A stretch of 54,060 bases of DNA, taken from NCBI GenBank assembly GCA_018376445.1, contig JAHABL010000012.1, positions 1 through 54,060 of the forward strand. Direction: 5' to 3'. A program made the translations under genes and the position numbers. Positions 18,365 to 25,449 of this stretch are shown here, piece after piece. Below the pieces are notes generated by a model. It made no database searches and was not told where the DNA came from. It saw only the letters and a list, made by a program, of their open reading frames with translations. Every line of letters starts with the position of its first letter. Within the stretch, counting starts at the first letter, position 1. The DNA is from Mycobacteriales bacterium. Lineage in GTDB: Bacteria > Actinomycetota > Actinomycetes > Mycobacteriales > Mycobacteriaceae.

Positions 18365-18936
18365 TTAAATCCCACTTGGAATCACATCATCAATGAACAT
18401 CTCAACCTTTGGCTTGCTGATGCCCGCGAACTGCTTATGGCATTCCCATAAATCAAGAAACAGTCCAAGTGGGCAAAACCAAAAATCATCTGGTGTCATG
18501 CCCATTTGCACTGTTCCGTAATAGTAAAGGCGAGTAAATGTTTCAACGTCACTTACTCGCCTGCTTTGTTTTTTGTTTCAATCTCACTCTCAATGTTCCG
18601 AGCAGTTCCCTTGAACATTGCTTCGGTGATTGCTGATTTGTATTCAGCTAGTTCCAGTGGCGAGGTCAATAGCTCCACATACTCAGTCGTGAGTTCGTCT
18701 TTCTTGTCATCCTTGTTTTTCAAGTTATGAATCTTGATGGACTGATTGGCCAACAAAGTAATCAGCCAGATGATTTCATCAAGGGCTAGTTCAAAGTTCT
18801 CGCTCTTAAGCAATTTCTCACCCAAGTTCTCAAGCCCACCGTAGTGAGCAGCGATTTCTTTAGTCGCCTTGGTTGTTAAAATCAACTCGTATTCATCTCC
18901 ACCAAGCGTTATCTTGGCACTTCGTTCTTCTGTCAT
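18365..18936 (-). CDS. Tail assembly chaperone gpGT, made by -1 frameshift
   Basis: Reading through 18936-18568 and then shifting back one base at A-AAA-AAC (18574-18568) continues the open frame to TAA at 18365. The extension reads Q-S-R-R-V-S-D-V-E-T-F-T-R-L-Y-Y and ends in V-I-P-S-G-I. It has M-T-P-D-D-F-W, typical of the T half of tail chaperones. As in lambda G/GT, the longer protein bridges the tape measure and the major tail protein during assembly. The extension has no good start of its own. Confidence 0.88.
18553..18936 (-). CDS. Tail assembly chaperone gpG
   Basis: A 127-aa acidic, mostly helical protein directly after the major tail gene, with AGGAGG before the ATG. It is the short, non-shifted product of the chaperone pair and coats the tape measure protein before tube polymerisation. 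The final codons E-T-K-N-K-A-G-E are encoded over the slippery site. Confidence 0.88.
   Translation of the reverse strand: MTEERSAKITLGGDEYELILTTKATKEIAAHYGGLENLGEKLLKSENFELALDEIIWLITLLANQSIKIHNLKNKDDKKDELTTEYVELLTSPLELAEYKSAITEAMFKGTARNIESEIETKNKAGE
18568..18574 (-). other. Programmed -1 ribosomal frameshift site
   Basis: The canonical slippery heptamer A-AAA-AAC in the correct reading phase of the chaperone gene, six codons before its stop. Confidence 0.88.
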
Positions 18937-18945
18937 GGTATCCTC

Positions 18946-19536
18946 CTAGCCTTCCGTAAATTCAGGTTCATAGACACTCGCGTACCAACCACTGATGGTA
19001 GCTGCATCGACCCCAGTATCATTTTCATCCACTTCCGCTTTCCACGGGTGTTTGCCTTGTCCGTCAAGTTTATTTCGGCGCATCACCGTTCCCTCAATCG
19101 TTGGGCTTGAGAAGGTAATGTCGTCACCCTTAGTCGCAAGACTGGTGCTTGGTACAGCAAATTTTACGCGGTAAAGCCACAGGTATTTATATTTCCCGTT
19201 GGACTTACGCGCACGGAAACCAATCGCAACCGGCGTACCTCCATCCTCAGTCGTTGAAATCAAGACACCGTTATCGTCAACAGTTGCCCCAACAAGCACG
19301 GCTGCAACACTTCGCCCAATGTCATCAACACCAAGTGTCAATTTCCCATTCTTAAATTCTTTGACCACCTCTGATGCACCGTCATCCGCAAACAATGTCG
19401 CCTCGGCTAATTCAACTGACAGCTCAGCTGAGATTGCCTTCGCAAGTTTCACGGGTGTTCCATATGTTTCTTCACCAGTGGTTGCCGACTCTGTAATCGG
19501 TGCATAAAATAATTGATCCAATCCAATCGTAGCCAT
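18946..19536 (-). CDS. Major tail (tube) protein
   Basis: A 196-aa protein of the phi13-type major tail family, starting MATIGLDQLFYAPI. The start at 19536 has GGAGGG five bases upstream. The sequence has the beta-rich look of tail tube subunits (L-T-L-G-V-D-D-I, Y-K-Y-L-W-L-Y-R-V-K-F) and sits at the expected place between connector genes and chaperones. Confidence 0.88.
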   Translation of the reverse strand: MATIGLDQLFYAPITESATTGEETYGTPVKLAKAISAELSVELAEATLFADDGASEVVKEFKNGKLTLGVDDIGRSVAAVLVGATVDDNGVLISTTEDGGTPVAIGFRARKSNGKYKYLWLYRVKFAVPSTSLATKGDDITFSSPTIEGTVMRRNKLDGQGKHPWKAEVDENDTGVDAATISGWYASVYEPEFTEG

Positions 19537-19537
19537 C

Positions 19538-19876
19538 TTATCCCTCCATTTCATAATGCTTGGCGACATCTATCGCCACATGATAATATTTCGTGTCTTT
19601 CTCAAAACCGACAAAGAGCCGATCCGTGATCGTAAAGTCTGCTCCAAGTAAGGCTTGAATTATTTGTTTCTTCATTTCCAGATAGTTCCCACGGACAAAA
19701 AGTGAAATGCGAACCTCACAAATATCAACCGTAGGCAAGTTGTCTCCGTAGACTTCAAAACGATCGGAAAGTGGTGTGAGCACTGAATAAACGTCAGGAG
19801 CCGGACCACTGAATTCACCCGTTTCAACTGGAATGTCGAGGTTCATAAGTAAAGTGTTTAATTCTTCTAAAATCAA
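19538..19876 (-). CDS. Tail terminator / minor tail protein
   Basis: A 112-aa protein in the position of the tail terminator (lambda gpU or SPP1 gp17 type), between the gp10-like protein and the major tail protein. The start is TTG at 19876, overlapping the upstream stop by 4 nt, with GGTGGAG upstream. Family assignment rests mainly on size and order. Confidence 0.65.
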   Translation of the reverse strand: MILEELNTLLMNLDIPVETGEFSGPAPDVYSVLTPLSDRFEVYGDNLPTVDICEVRISLFVRGNYLEMKKQIIQALLGADFTITDRLFVGFEKDTKYYHVAIDVAKHYEMEG

Positions 19877-20304
19877 ATGCTCTCCACCTCACTTTCGAGT
19901 TTCGCCTTCATAGTTTCAATGCAAGATTTCCTTGATTGCGACTTAGCAGGTTTCAAGAAAGGTTTAGGTGCTTGACCGTGACGACCGTATTCAAGGATAT
20001 TCGCAATCTTGGCATTGGAATCACCGTCAGACCGTGGTTCGTCAAAACCAACTTTGATATTCCAGTTCCCGTCCTTATCTTGACGGGCTTGTGATGTACC
20101 AAGCGCTCGTTCGAGTTCTCCAGTTGACTGACTTTCAAGCTTGGTATTTGCACCAACAACTGCTGAAAGGTTGGTTCTGACTTTGGCTTCAACCACCTCC
20201 GCACCGCTCTCCAACACTCGTGGCAAGATTTCATCCGTCTTGCTTTCAAGTTTTGAGACCTTCATCAAGAAGTCCTCTGGCATCTTCATTATTGCCTTAG
20301 CCAT
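19873..20304 (-). CDS. HK97 gp10-like head-tail morphogenesis protein
   Basis: A 143-aa protein with the features of the HK97 gp10 family: an alpha-helical N-terminus with V-E-A-K-V-R-T-N-L, and the conserved ending Y-G-R-H-G-Q-A-P-K-P-F-L-K-P-A. It takes part in joining head and tail. ATG at 20304 is preferred over the GTG six bases earlier because GAGGTGAG is then correctly spaced. Confidence 0.85.
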   Translation of the reverse strand: MAKAIMKMPEDFLMKVSKLESKTDEILPRVLESGAEVVEAKVRTNLSAVVGANTKLESQSTGELERALGTSQARQDKDGNWNIKVGFDEPRSDGDSNAKIANILEYGRHGQAPKPFLKPAKSQSRKSCIETMKAKLESEVESI

Positions 20305-20635
20305 CCGCACTCACCTCAACTTTCTTCGCCAACACTTCAAGGTACATGTCTCGATTTCTGACGTTTTCTACTGAAATGATTTGATACCTGTCATTGTCCG
20401 ACAAGATAACCATTTCAGTCGTGACAGTGAGGTTCGGAATTACCCTCAGACGAAATAAACAAGTCGCTGAGCTAAAGGTCGCAAGGTTGACCCACTTTTC
20501 GGTGGCGTTCTTTTCTTCCTTGTAAGTCCGAACGCTTGCCAGGACCTCATCTTGTTTGGTCACAAAGCCTGCACTGTCTTTCTGGTTAACCGTCTTTACT
20601 ATCTGAATACGTTGATTCATTTTCCCAAAACTCAT
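20297..20635 (-). CDS. Head-tail adaptor / head closure protein
   Basis: A 112-aa protein of the SPP1 gp16-like head-closure family (R-I-Q-I-V-K-T-V-N-Q-K-D-S-A-G-F near the N-terminus, L-S-D-N-D-R-Y-Q-I-I in the middle). It closes the portal channel after packaging. ATG at 20635 overlaps the upstream stop as ATGA-like coupling. Confidence 0.82.
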   Translation of the reverse strand: MSFGKMNQRIQIVKTVNQKDSAGFVTKQDEVLASVRTYKEEKNATEKWVNLATFSSATCLFRLRVIPNLTVTTEMVILSDNDRYQIISVENVRNRDMYLEVLAKKVEVSADG

Positions 20636-20943
20636 ACTTGCCACCGCCTGTCTAGCCTGAGTAGCAGATTAACTGTGTTCCAAACTTGGCTACTAGCATT
20701 GACGTTATCCGAAAAGAAGCCAGCGGTTGAACCGTCACGACTTTCATAGAAGTGACTGGCAAGCATAATAATCGCTTGCTCAGTCGTGGCTGGGATTTCA
20801 TTTTCCGAATAATAGCCTTCAGTTAGGTGTTGGTAGCTTTCGGCATAAGAAAGAGCCGTCAGAATAAATCGTTCCAACAGCTCATCATCCTCACTATGCT
20901 CGAGTATGAGATTGGCTTTTACCTTTGCAAGTAAGCTCGTCAT
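20632..20943 (-). CDS. Head-tail connector protein (gp6-like)
   Basis: A 103-aa protein with the four-helix gp6-like fold signature: K-A-N-L-I-L-E-H-S-E-D-D-E at the start and H-F-Y-E-S-R-D-G-S in the middle. It docks under the portal. The start at 20943 has GAGGAGG five bases upstream; the longer frame reaches into the terminator of the preceding cargo genes. Confidence 0.85.
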   Translation of the reverse strand: MTSLLAKVKANLILEHSEDDELLERFILTALSYAESYQHLTEGYYSENEIPATTEQAIIMLASHFYESRDGSTAGFFSDNVNASSQVWNTVNLLLRLDRRWQV

Positions 20944-20957
20944 GTTGCCTCCTCTCC

Positions 20958-20988
20958 AAAATAAAAAGGCAACCACTAGGTGATTACC
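20958..20988 (-). terminator. Terminator of the two-gene cargo unit
   Basis: A 9-bp stem (arms 20968-20976 and 20980-20988) with a 3-nt loop is followed by TTTTTATTTT on the minus strand. It starts directly after the stop of the 110-aa gene. Confidence 0.8.
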
Positions 20989-21321
20989 TCATCCAGATGC
21001 CCATGCAGCATCTTTTCCGCCCTTTTCAAATACTCTAATTGCTTGCCAAAGATGGTGAGAGCCGAGAACCCAATATGTATTACGGTACTCTTCCCCACCA
21101 ATAATTGGAAAGCTCAACACTTGAAAAGTAGGCTGTAATTCATAGTCTAATGGTTTTGCCCTCAAATGCAGCGGACGTGGGTCATAAGTTTTCCAATCCA
21201 AATCAACGACTGCCACTCCCCATTTGGAATAGTCCGTGCGGTTAATTTCAGGATGCATTGGAGCCCAATAAAACTTGAACTTATTCCCTTTTCGATTGAT
21301 TAGATGATATTGCCCATTCAT
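20989..21321 (-). CDS. Unknown protein of cargo pair (110 aa)
   Basis: I do not recognise this family. It is rich in Trp, Tyr, His and Pro (F-Y-W-A-P-M-H-P-E-I-N-R-T-D-Y) with no signal peptide or membrane segment. GAGAGG precedes the ATG. It follows the zinc-ribbon gene by 12 bp and is closed by its own terminator. Related phages go directly from capsid to connector genes here, so the pair is an insertion. A metal-linked or toxin-antitoxin type role is conceivable but not shown. Confidence 0.55.
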   Translation of the reverse strand: MNGQYHLINRKGNKFKFYWAPMHPEINRTDYSKWGVAVVDLDWKTYDPRPLHLRAKPLDYELQPTFQVLSFPIIGGEEYRNTYWVLGSHHLWQAIRVFEKGGKDAAWASG

Positions 21322-21333
21322 TAAGCTTCCTCT

Positions 21334-21528
21334 CTAATCTATTACTCGTGCTACCGGAGCACCACAAGTTTTACATTTCACCTCAAGAACCACTAGACCA
21401 TCACTTAGACTTGGTTCGTAGTCGACAATTGTAGTAACACCACAATTTCTGCAGTAAACATTGTTTACCAGCAACTCCTTGATGTTTTCAGGAACCTCAT
21501 CCCACTTTTTTTGACCTTGTACTGACAT
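21334..21528 (-). CDS. Small zinc-ribbon protein of cargo pair
   Basis: A 64-aa protein with two CxxC units, Y-C-R-N-C-G and K-C-K-T-C-G, about 28 residues apart, making one zinc ribbon. The start at 21528 is preferred because GGAGAGG lies nine bases upstream. A possible extended -10 (TGTTAAAAT, 21568-21563) lies in front. The function is unknown; it could be the regulator of the 110-aa partner. Confidence 0.55.
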   Translation of the reverse strand: MSVQGQKKWDEVPENIKELLVNNVYCRNCGVTTIVDYEPSLSDGLVVLEVKCKTCGAPVARVID

Positions 21529-21598
21529 TGAATTCAACCTCTCCGTTTTCATTGCTTAGCATATTTTAACACGGAGAGGTACGTCAGTGCCACGATTA

Positions 21599-22816
21599 TT
21601 AAGATGCCGCAGCGGATGCTTTCATCTTCAAGATTTGAACGGCTTCTGGCAAGACGAGTTTGCCATCCACACGTTCTTTGGCAAGAAAACCAACCATACC
21701 ATTGCCCGCAAAGAGTTCACGGAGTTGGTCGAAGGAACGCACACCACGGTCACCGATGTTATAGTAGCTGAAATCACCAAAGGCAATGACAGGTTTGCCA
21801 GCAGCCACCGCTGGCACATACTCAGACGTGTAAACCGGATAACCATAAAGGCGATCAGGTTCACCTGCTTGAACGGCTGGTTGCCATAAGTAAGCGCCAT
21901 TGTTGTCTTTGAGTTTGCGAAGTAGGGCAATCGTCTGGTCGTTCATGATGAACTTCGCATTTTTTCGATATGGACGTTTCAAAGCGTAAACGAGGTTGAT
22001 TAACTCATCTCCCGTAATTGAGCTTTGCGTGTTCGTTGTCACCGCTACTTGACCACCGCCTGTTTCCGCAAAGATTCCGAGAGGTTTTCCTACACCATCA
22101 CCATTCAAGAAGGCATCTTCTTCGGCATTGGATAAGGCTTTAGCAAATTGGTCAATGATGTAGCTTTCGAGGTTGAAGGCATTGTCGTAAAGCAACTCAT
22201 CAGTAATCTTGATCGCCACATGAAGTTTGTGAGCATCAAGTAAGATTTGGTCGAAGGTTGCATCACCAAAGCTTAACTCGCCGCCTTCTTCAATCCATGA
22301 AGCAGCCGGTTTGTTGCCTGCAATATTGATTTTATGTTCACCACTTGTGGTAATGGTTGTCCCCAGTGAACGCATGATGTTTTCAGAAGTTAATCCGTCA
22401 ATCAAGCGTTTGTCGTATTCATCTGGCACAAGGTAACCACCTGCCGCATCAACACCTTCTTGAAGGACGTTTGATACTTGACGGAAGTTAGAACGGAGAG
22501 CTTGAAGAACACCCTCTTTGTACTCGTTTGAGGCACGACCAGTTTTCTTCGGTTTGTCGTTATTATTTTCAGCTTGCATTGGTTGCGAGGTCAATGGTTC
22601 AGACATTGGTTTAGCCATTTCACGCTCCATGTTTTCCATGGACTGCATACGCTCGATTTCTTTCGTGAAGTTAGCGACCTTTTTCTCCATTTCAGAGTAA
22701 GTCTTGGCATCTTCATCCGACATCAAGCCATCCTTGTCTTTCTTCGCTTCAACGAAGGCTTTCGCACCTTCCCATGCAAGTTTACGTTTTTCCATCAATT
22801 CTTGAATTTGGTTCAT
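21599..22816 (-). CDS. Major capsid protein (HK97 fold)
   Basis: A 405-aa HK97-type capsid protein. The first 100 residues are a charged coiled-coil delta/scaffold domain expected to be removed by the ClpP-type protease. The mature part begins near residue 115 with V-D-A-A-G-G-Y-L-V-P-D-E and contains S-W-I-E-E-G and D-A-F-L-N-G-D-G typical of the fold. GGAGGG precedes the ATG. Confidence 0.95.
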   Translation of the reverse strand: MNQIQELMEKRKLAWEGAKAFVEAKKDKDGLMSDEDAKTYSEMEKKVANFTKEIERMQSMENMEREMAKPMSEPLTSQPMQAENNNDKPKKTGRASNEYKEGVLQALRSNFRQVSNVLQEGVDAAGGYLVPDEYDKRLIDGLTSENIMRSLGTTITTSGEHKINIAGNKPAASWIEEGGELSFGDATFDQILLDAHKLHVAIKITDELLYDNAFNLESYIIDQFAKALSNAEEDAFLNGDGVGKPLGIFAETGGGQVAVTTNTQSSITGDELINLVYALKRPYRKNAKFIMNDQTIALLRKLKDNNGAYLWQPAVQAGEPDRLYGYPVYTSEYVPAVAAGKPVIAFGDFSYYNIGDRGVRSFDQLRELFAGNGMVGFLAKERVDGKLVLPEAVQILKMKASAAAS

Positions 22817-22819
22817 AAG

Positions 22820-23593
22820 TTAATCCCTCCATGTTTTCATTAAAAATAGCCGTTCTTCGAGAGAATCGGCTTTGATAGTATTTGTTGGTTTTGGTTCTTC
22901 TTTTTGTTTAGCTGATTTTATACGACATCGCTTGGCGATTTTATCCATGAGTGAATTCATCACCGTGGTTTCCGAGAAAGTCATCTTAGGTAGGTCTTCG
23001 TCAACCTTACCGTCAACATCATCGGCAAAGCCTAAATCAACCGCTGACCTCGCATCCATCCACGTTTCTGCATCCATCATATGGGCAAGTTTAGTTCGGC
23101 TCATACCAGTTTTGATTTCATATGCATTGATGATACTTTCCTTCACTTCATCAAGCATTGCCATTGCCTTCTGCATATCCACTCGGTCACCGAACGCAAC
23201 CGTGGACGGATTATGAATCATCATCATGGCAACAGGACTCATGACCACTTTGTCACCTGCCATTGCAATGACTGATGCTGCCGAAGCCGCAAGTCCGTCA
23301 ATCTTAATCGTCACGTCACCCGAGTATTCTTTCAGCATATTGTAGATCTGAGCTGCCGCCACACAATCGCCACCTGGACTATTAATCCAGACTGTGATAT
23401 TTCCTTCGCCACTCATCAGCTCATCTTTGAATAGCTGAGGTGTGACGTCATCATCAAACCAACTAACCTCGGCGATTTGTCCGTTGAGGTAAAGGGTTCG
23501 GTCGGAGATTTGGCTTGGCTCTTGGTTCTCCTGCGTTTCGGGTGTCGTCAGATTTTTCGGTGTCTGATTCACCCACTTCCAAAACTTCTTCAT
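22820..23593 (-). CDS. ClpP-type prohead protease
   Basis: A 257-aa S14-family serine protease that trims the capsid delta domain. The catalytic Ser is in G-L-A-A-S-A-A-S-V near residue 102, with His in M-M-I-H-N near residue 125 and Asp expected in the following helix region. The start at 23593 has AGGAGG upstream. The first 130 nt overlap the end of the portal gene in another frame. Confidence 0.92.
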   Translation of the reverse strand: MKKFWKWVNQTPKNLTTPETQENQEPSQISDRTLYLNGQIAEVSWFDDDVTPQLFKDELMSGEGNITVWINSPGGDCVAAAQIYNMLKEYSGDVTIKIDGLAASAASVIAMAGDKVVMSPVAMMMIHNPSTVAFGDRVDMQKAMAMLDEVKESIINAYEIKTGMSRTKLAHMMDAETWMDARSAVDLGFADDVDGKVDEDLPKMTFSETTVMNSLMDKIAKRCRIKSAKQKEEPKPTNTIKADSLEERLFLMKTWRD

Positions 23594-24830
23594 CTTGGTT
23601 TTCTTCCTCCTGTTCGTTAGTATTTGTGGCAAATGCCCCAGCATCTTTGAGCGGTAGCATATTGCCGTTCACGAGATACAAGTCCCCACCTTCCTCTTCT
23701 GGAATGCGGTCGAGGTTTTCAAGTTCTCGAATATCGTTAGCTGACATCCACCCGTTTTGACGTCCTGTCGCATAACCGTTCATGCGTGACTGATAATCAC
23801 CACGAAGAAGCCCGTCCACATTGAACTTGATGAAGTAGTCCTTTTTCTCGTCCAATGAGAGGAGGGCTTTGGTCATAGCCTGTTCCCACCGCATCACCCA
23901 AGGGTCGAGGGTGTACTTCACAAATTCTAGTGACTGCTGTTCGATATTTGAAAAGCTCGACTTCTCAAGGTCACCAACCATGTGTGGTGGCACTCTGAAA
24001 ATTCGAGCTATCTCGTTGATTTGAAATTTCCTAGTTTCAAGGAACTGAGCTTGTTCAGGCGAAATCGAGATTGGACTGTATTTCATCCCTTCTTCAAGCA
24101 CGGCTACCTTGCTGGCGTTGGACGAACCTCCAAAGGTCGCATTCCAACTTTCACGGATTCGGACTGGATCTTTTAATGTCCCTGGATGTTCAAGAACACC
24201 ACCGGGATTCGCTCCATTCGCAAAGAACTTGGCTCCGTATTCCTCACAGGCTATCGCCATACCAATCGCATTCTTAGCCATTGCGATTGGCGAATATCCT
24301 ACCAAACCATCAAATCCAAGCCCAGGAATATGCAGGACTTCTGACTTGGAAAGCCTGACTTGTGGTCCGGAATCTACCGTGTAGAGGTAGTAAATCTCCT
24401 TCCTTTCATCCCGATTGACTGCCATTCTGTCTGGCATTAACGGGTAAAGCCCCACAACCTCTCCCTTACCATTTCTGATGATTTGAGCATAAGCATTTCC
24501 CCATAAAAGCAAATGAGTCATGAGCGTTTCACGAAAGACAAATGAGGTCATTTCACTATTGGGTTCATCATGGAGCAAAAAGTAAAGCGGATGGTTGACT
24601 GCCTTTTCCTTGCCACCACCTTCACGATATTTGTAAAAGTGTAGAGGCAAGCCTGCAACCGCCTCCGCTAAGATGCGGACACAAGAATAGACAGCTGTCA
24701 TCTGCATGGAGCTTTGTTCAGTTACGACTTTTCCAGCCGTTGTTCCACCAAACATAAAGCGGTTAGGCGAGCTGATTGTTTGGTTCATTGGTTTATCTCG
24801 CGACTTAAATAGTCTGTTAAATATTCCCAT
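23463..24830 (-). CDS. Portal protein (HK97 family)
   Basis: A 455-aa portal, the dodecameric DNA gate of the head. It has the family signature T-A-V-Y-S-C-V-R-I-L-A-E-A-V-A-G-L-P near residue 45 and N-I-E-Q-Q-S-L-E-F-V near residue 300. The last 60 residues are acidic then proline-rich and overlap the protease gene by 131 nt, a large overlap that probably couples their translation. Confidence 0.95.
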   Translation of the reverse strand: MGIFNRLFKSRDKPMNQTISSPNRFMFGGTTAGKVVTEQSSMQMTAVYSCVRILAEAVAGLPLHFYKYREGGGKEKAVNHPLYFLLHDEPNSEMTSFVFRETLMTHLLLWGNAYAQIIRNGKGEVVGLYPLMPDRMAVNRDERKEIYYLYTVDSGPQVRLSKSEVLHIPGLGFDGLVGYSPIAMAKNAIGMAIACEEYGAKFFANGANPGGVLEHPGTLKDPVRIRESWNATFGGSSNASKVAVLEEGMKYSPISISPEQAQFLETRKFQINEIARIFRVPPHMVGDLEKSSFSNIEQQSLEFVKYTLDPWVMRWEQAMTKALLSLDEKKDYFIKFNVDGLLRGDYQSRMNGYATGRQNGWMSANDIRELENLDRIPEEEGGDLYLVNGNMLPLKDAGAFATNTNEQEEENQDEEVLEVGESDTEKSDDTRNAGEPRAKPNLRPNPLPQRTNRRG

Positions 24831-24862
24831 TGATTAGTTCCTTTCCAGATTTTTGGGTATAG

Positions 24863-24898
24863 AAAAACACAGGGGGGAAATTAATGCCCTCTGTGTTT
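24863..24898 (-). terminator. Terminator of the YjdF cargo gene
   Basis: A stem (arms 24865-24872 and 24891-24898, extended by G/C pairs) is followed by a T-run on the minus strand. It overlaps the yjdF-type gene's stop. Confidence 0.75.
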
Positions 24899-25300
24899 CT
24901 CGTGACGTTTCTTTTGTCGGAGTTCAAATTGTTTTTGCTTTTCAGCTTCTCGTTGTTCACGACTGCTTTTCTTGCGTTCCAATTTTCGCTCTTCTAGTTG
25001 AAGTTTCAGTGCTTGTTGTGCTTTCGTGCCAATACCGACCTCAGAAGCTTGCTTCTTAGCCAATTTCTGCAAGCGTTTTGGATTGATTTTCTTATCACTA
25101 AGCACATCATCTTCGATTGCTGGACTGAATTTCAAGTAATGGTATTGGCGCAAAACGAAGTCATAAACCTCATAATCTTTAGGCTCTTTCTCAAAGGTTA
25201 CTTTGGCGACCTCAATCTTGTCATCATACCTTCTCTCAAAAACGCCAACCCAGAATGGATCTTCGAACAACACCGTCAATGTTGCACTTATCTTCTCCAC
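24881..25300 (-). CDS. yjdF: YjdF family protein (DUF2992)
   Basis: A 139-aa protein matching the YjdF family closely: L-F-E-D-P-F-W-V-G-V-F-E-R near the N-terminus, K-E-P-K-D-Y-E-V-Y-D-F, I-G-T-K-A-Q-Q-A-L-K-L-Q and a highly charged tail R-E-A-E-K-Q-K-Q-F-E-L. The biochemical role is unknown; the family is normally controlled by the yjdF riboswitch, which senses aza-aromatic compounds, and is thought to protect against them. The start is GTG at 25300, with AGGAGGG five bases upstream. It lies between terL and portal with its own leader and terminator, so it is a cargo gene. Confidence 0.9.
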   Translation of the reverse strand: MEKISATLTVLFEDPFWVGVFERRYDDKIEVAKVTFEKEPKDYEVYDFVLRQYHYLKFSPAIEDDVLSDKKINPKRLQKLAKKQASEVGIGTKAQQALKLQLEERKLERKKSSREQREAEKQKQFELRQKKRHEKHRGH

Positions 25301-25311
25301 GGCAATCCCTC

Positions 25312-25410
25312 CTTTGTTTTGAATCAGAAGAAAGGACAACCAAGGAGGCAGGTTACTGACGACATTTGTCGCTCCCGGACTACCTACCGGGACGTGTTTT
25401 TATCTTCTGT
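25312..25410 (-). ncRNA. yjdF riboswitch-like 5' leader
   Basis: The minus-strand leader contains AACACGTCCCGGTAGGTAG, then a CCGGGA arm, a GCGACAA/TTGTCGT hairpin (GACAAATGTC) and CAGTAACCTGCCTCC close to the gene. The order of short paired elements, the GTAGGTAG/CCTGCC pairing and the position directly upstream of a YjdF gene all fit the yjdF (aza-aromatic) riboswitch. Identification is from memory of the motif and the gene it precedes; a covariance-model search would settle it. Confidence 0.75.
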
Positions 25411-25449
25411 ATATGATTTTATCACGGATTAGCTCATGAGAGTGAATAA

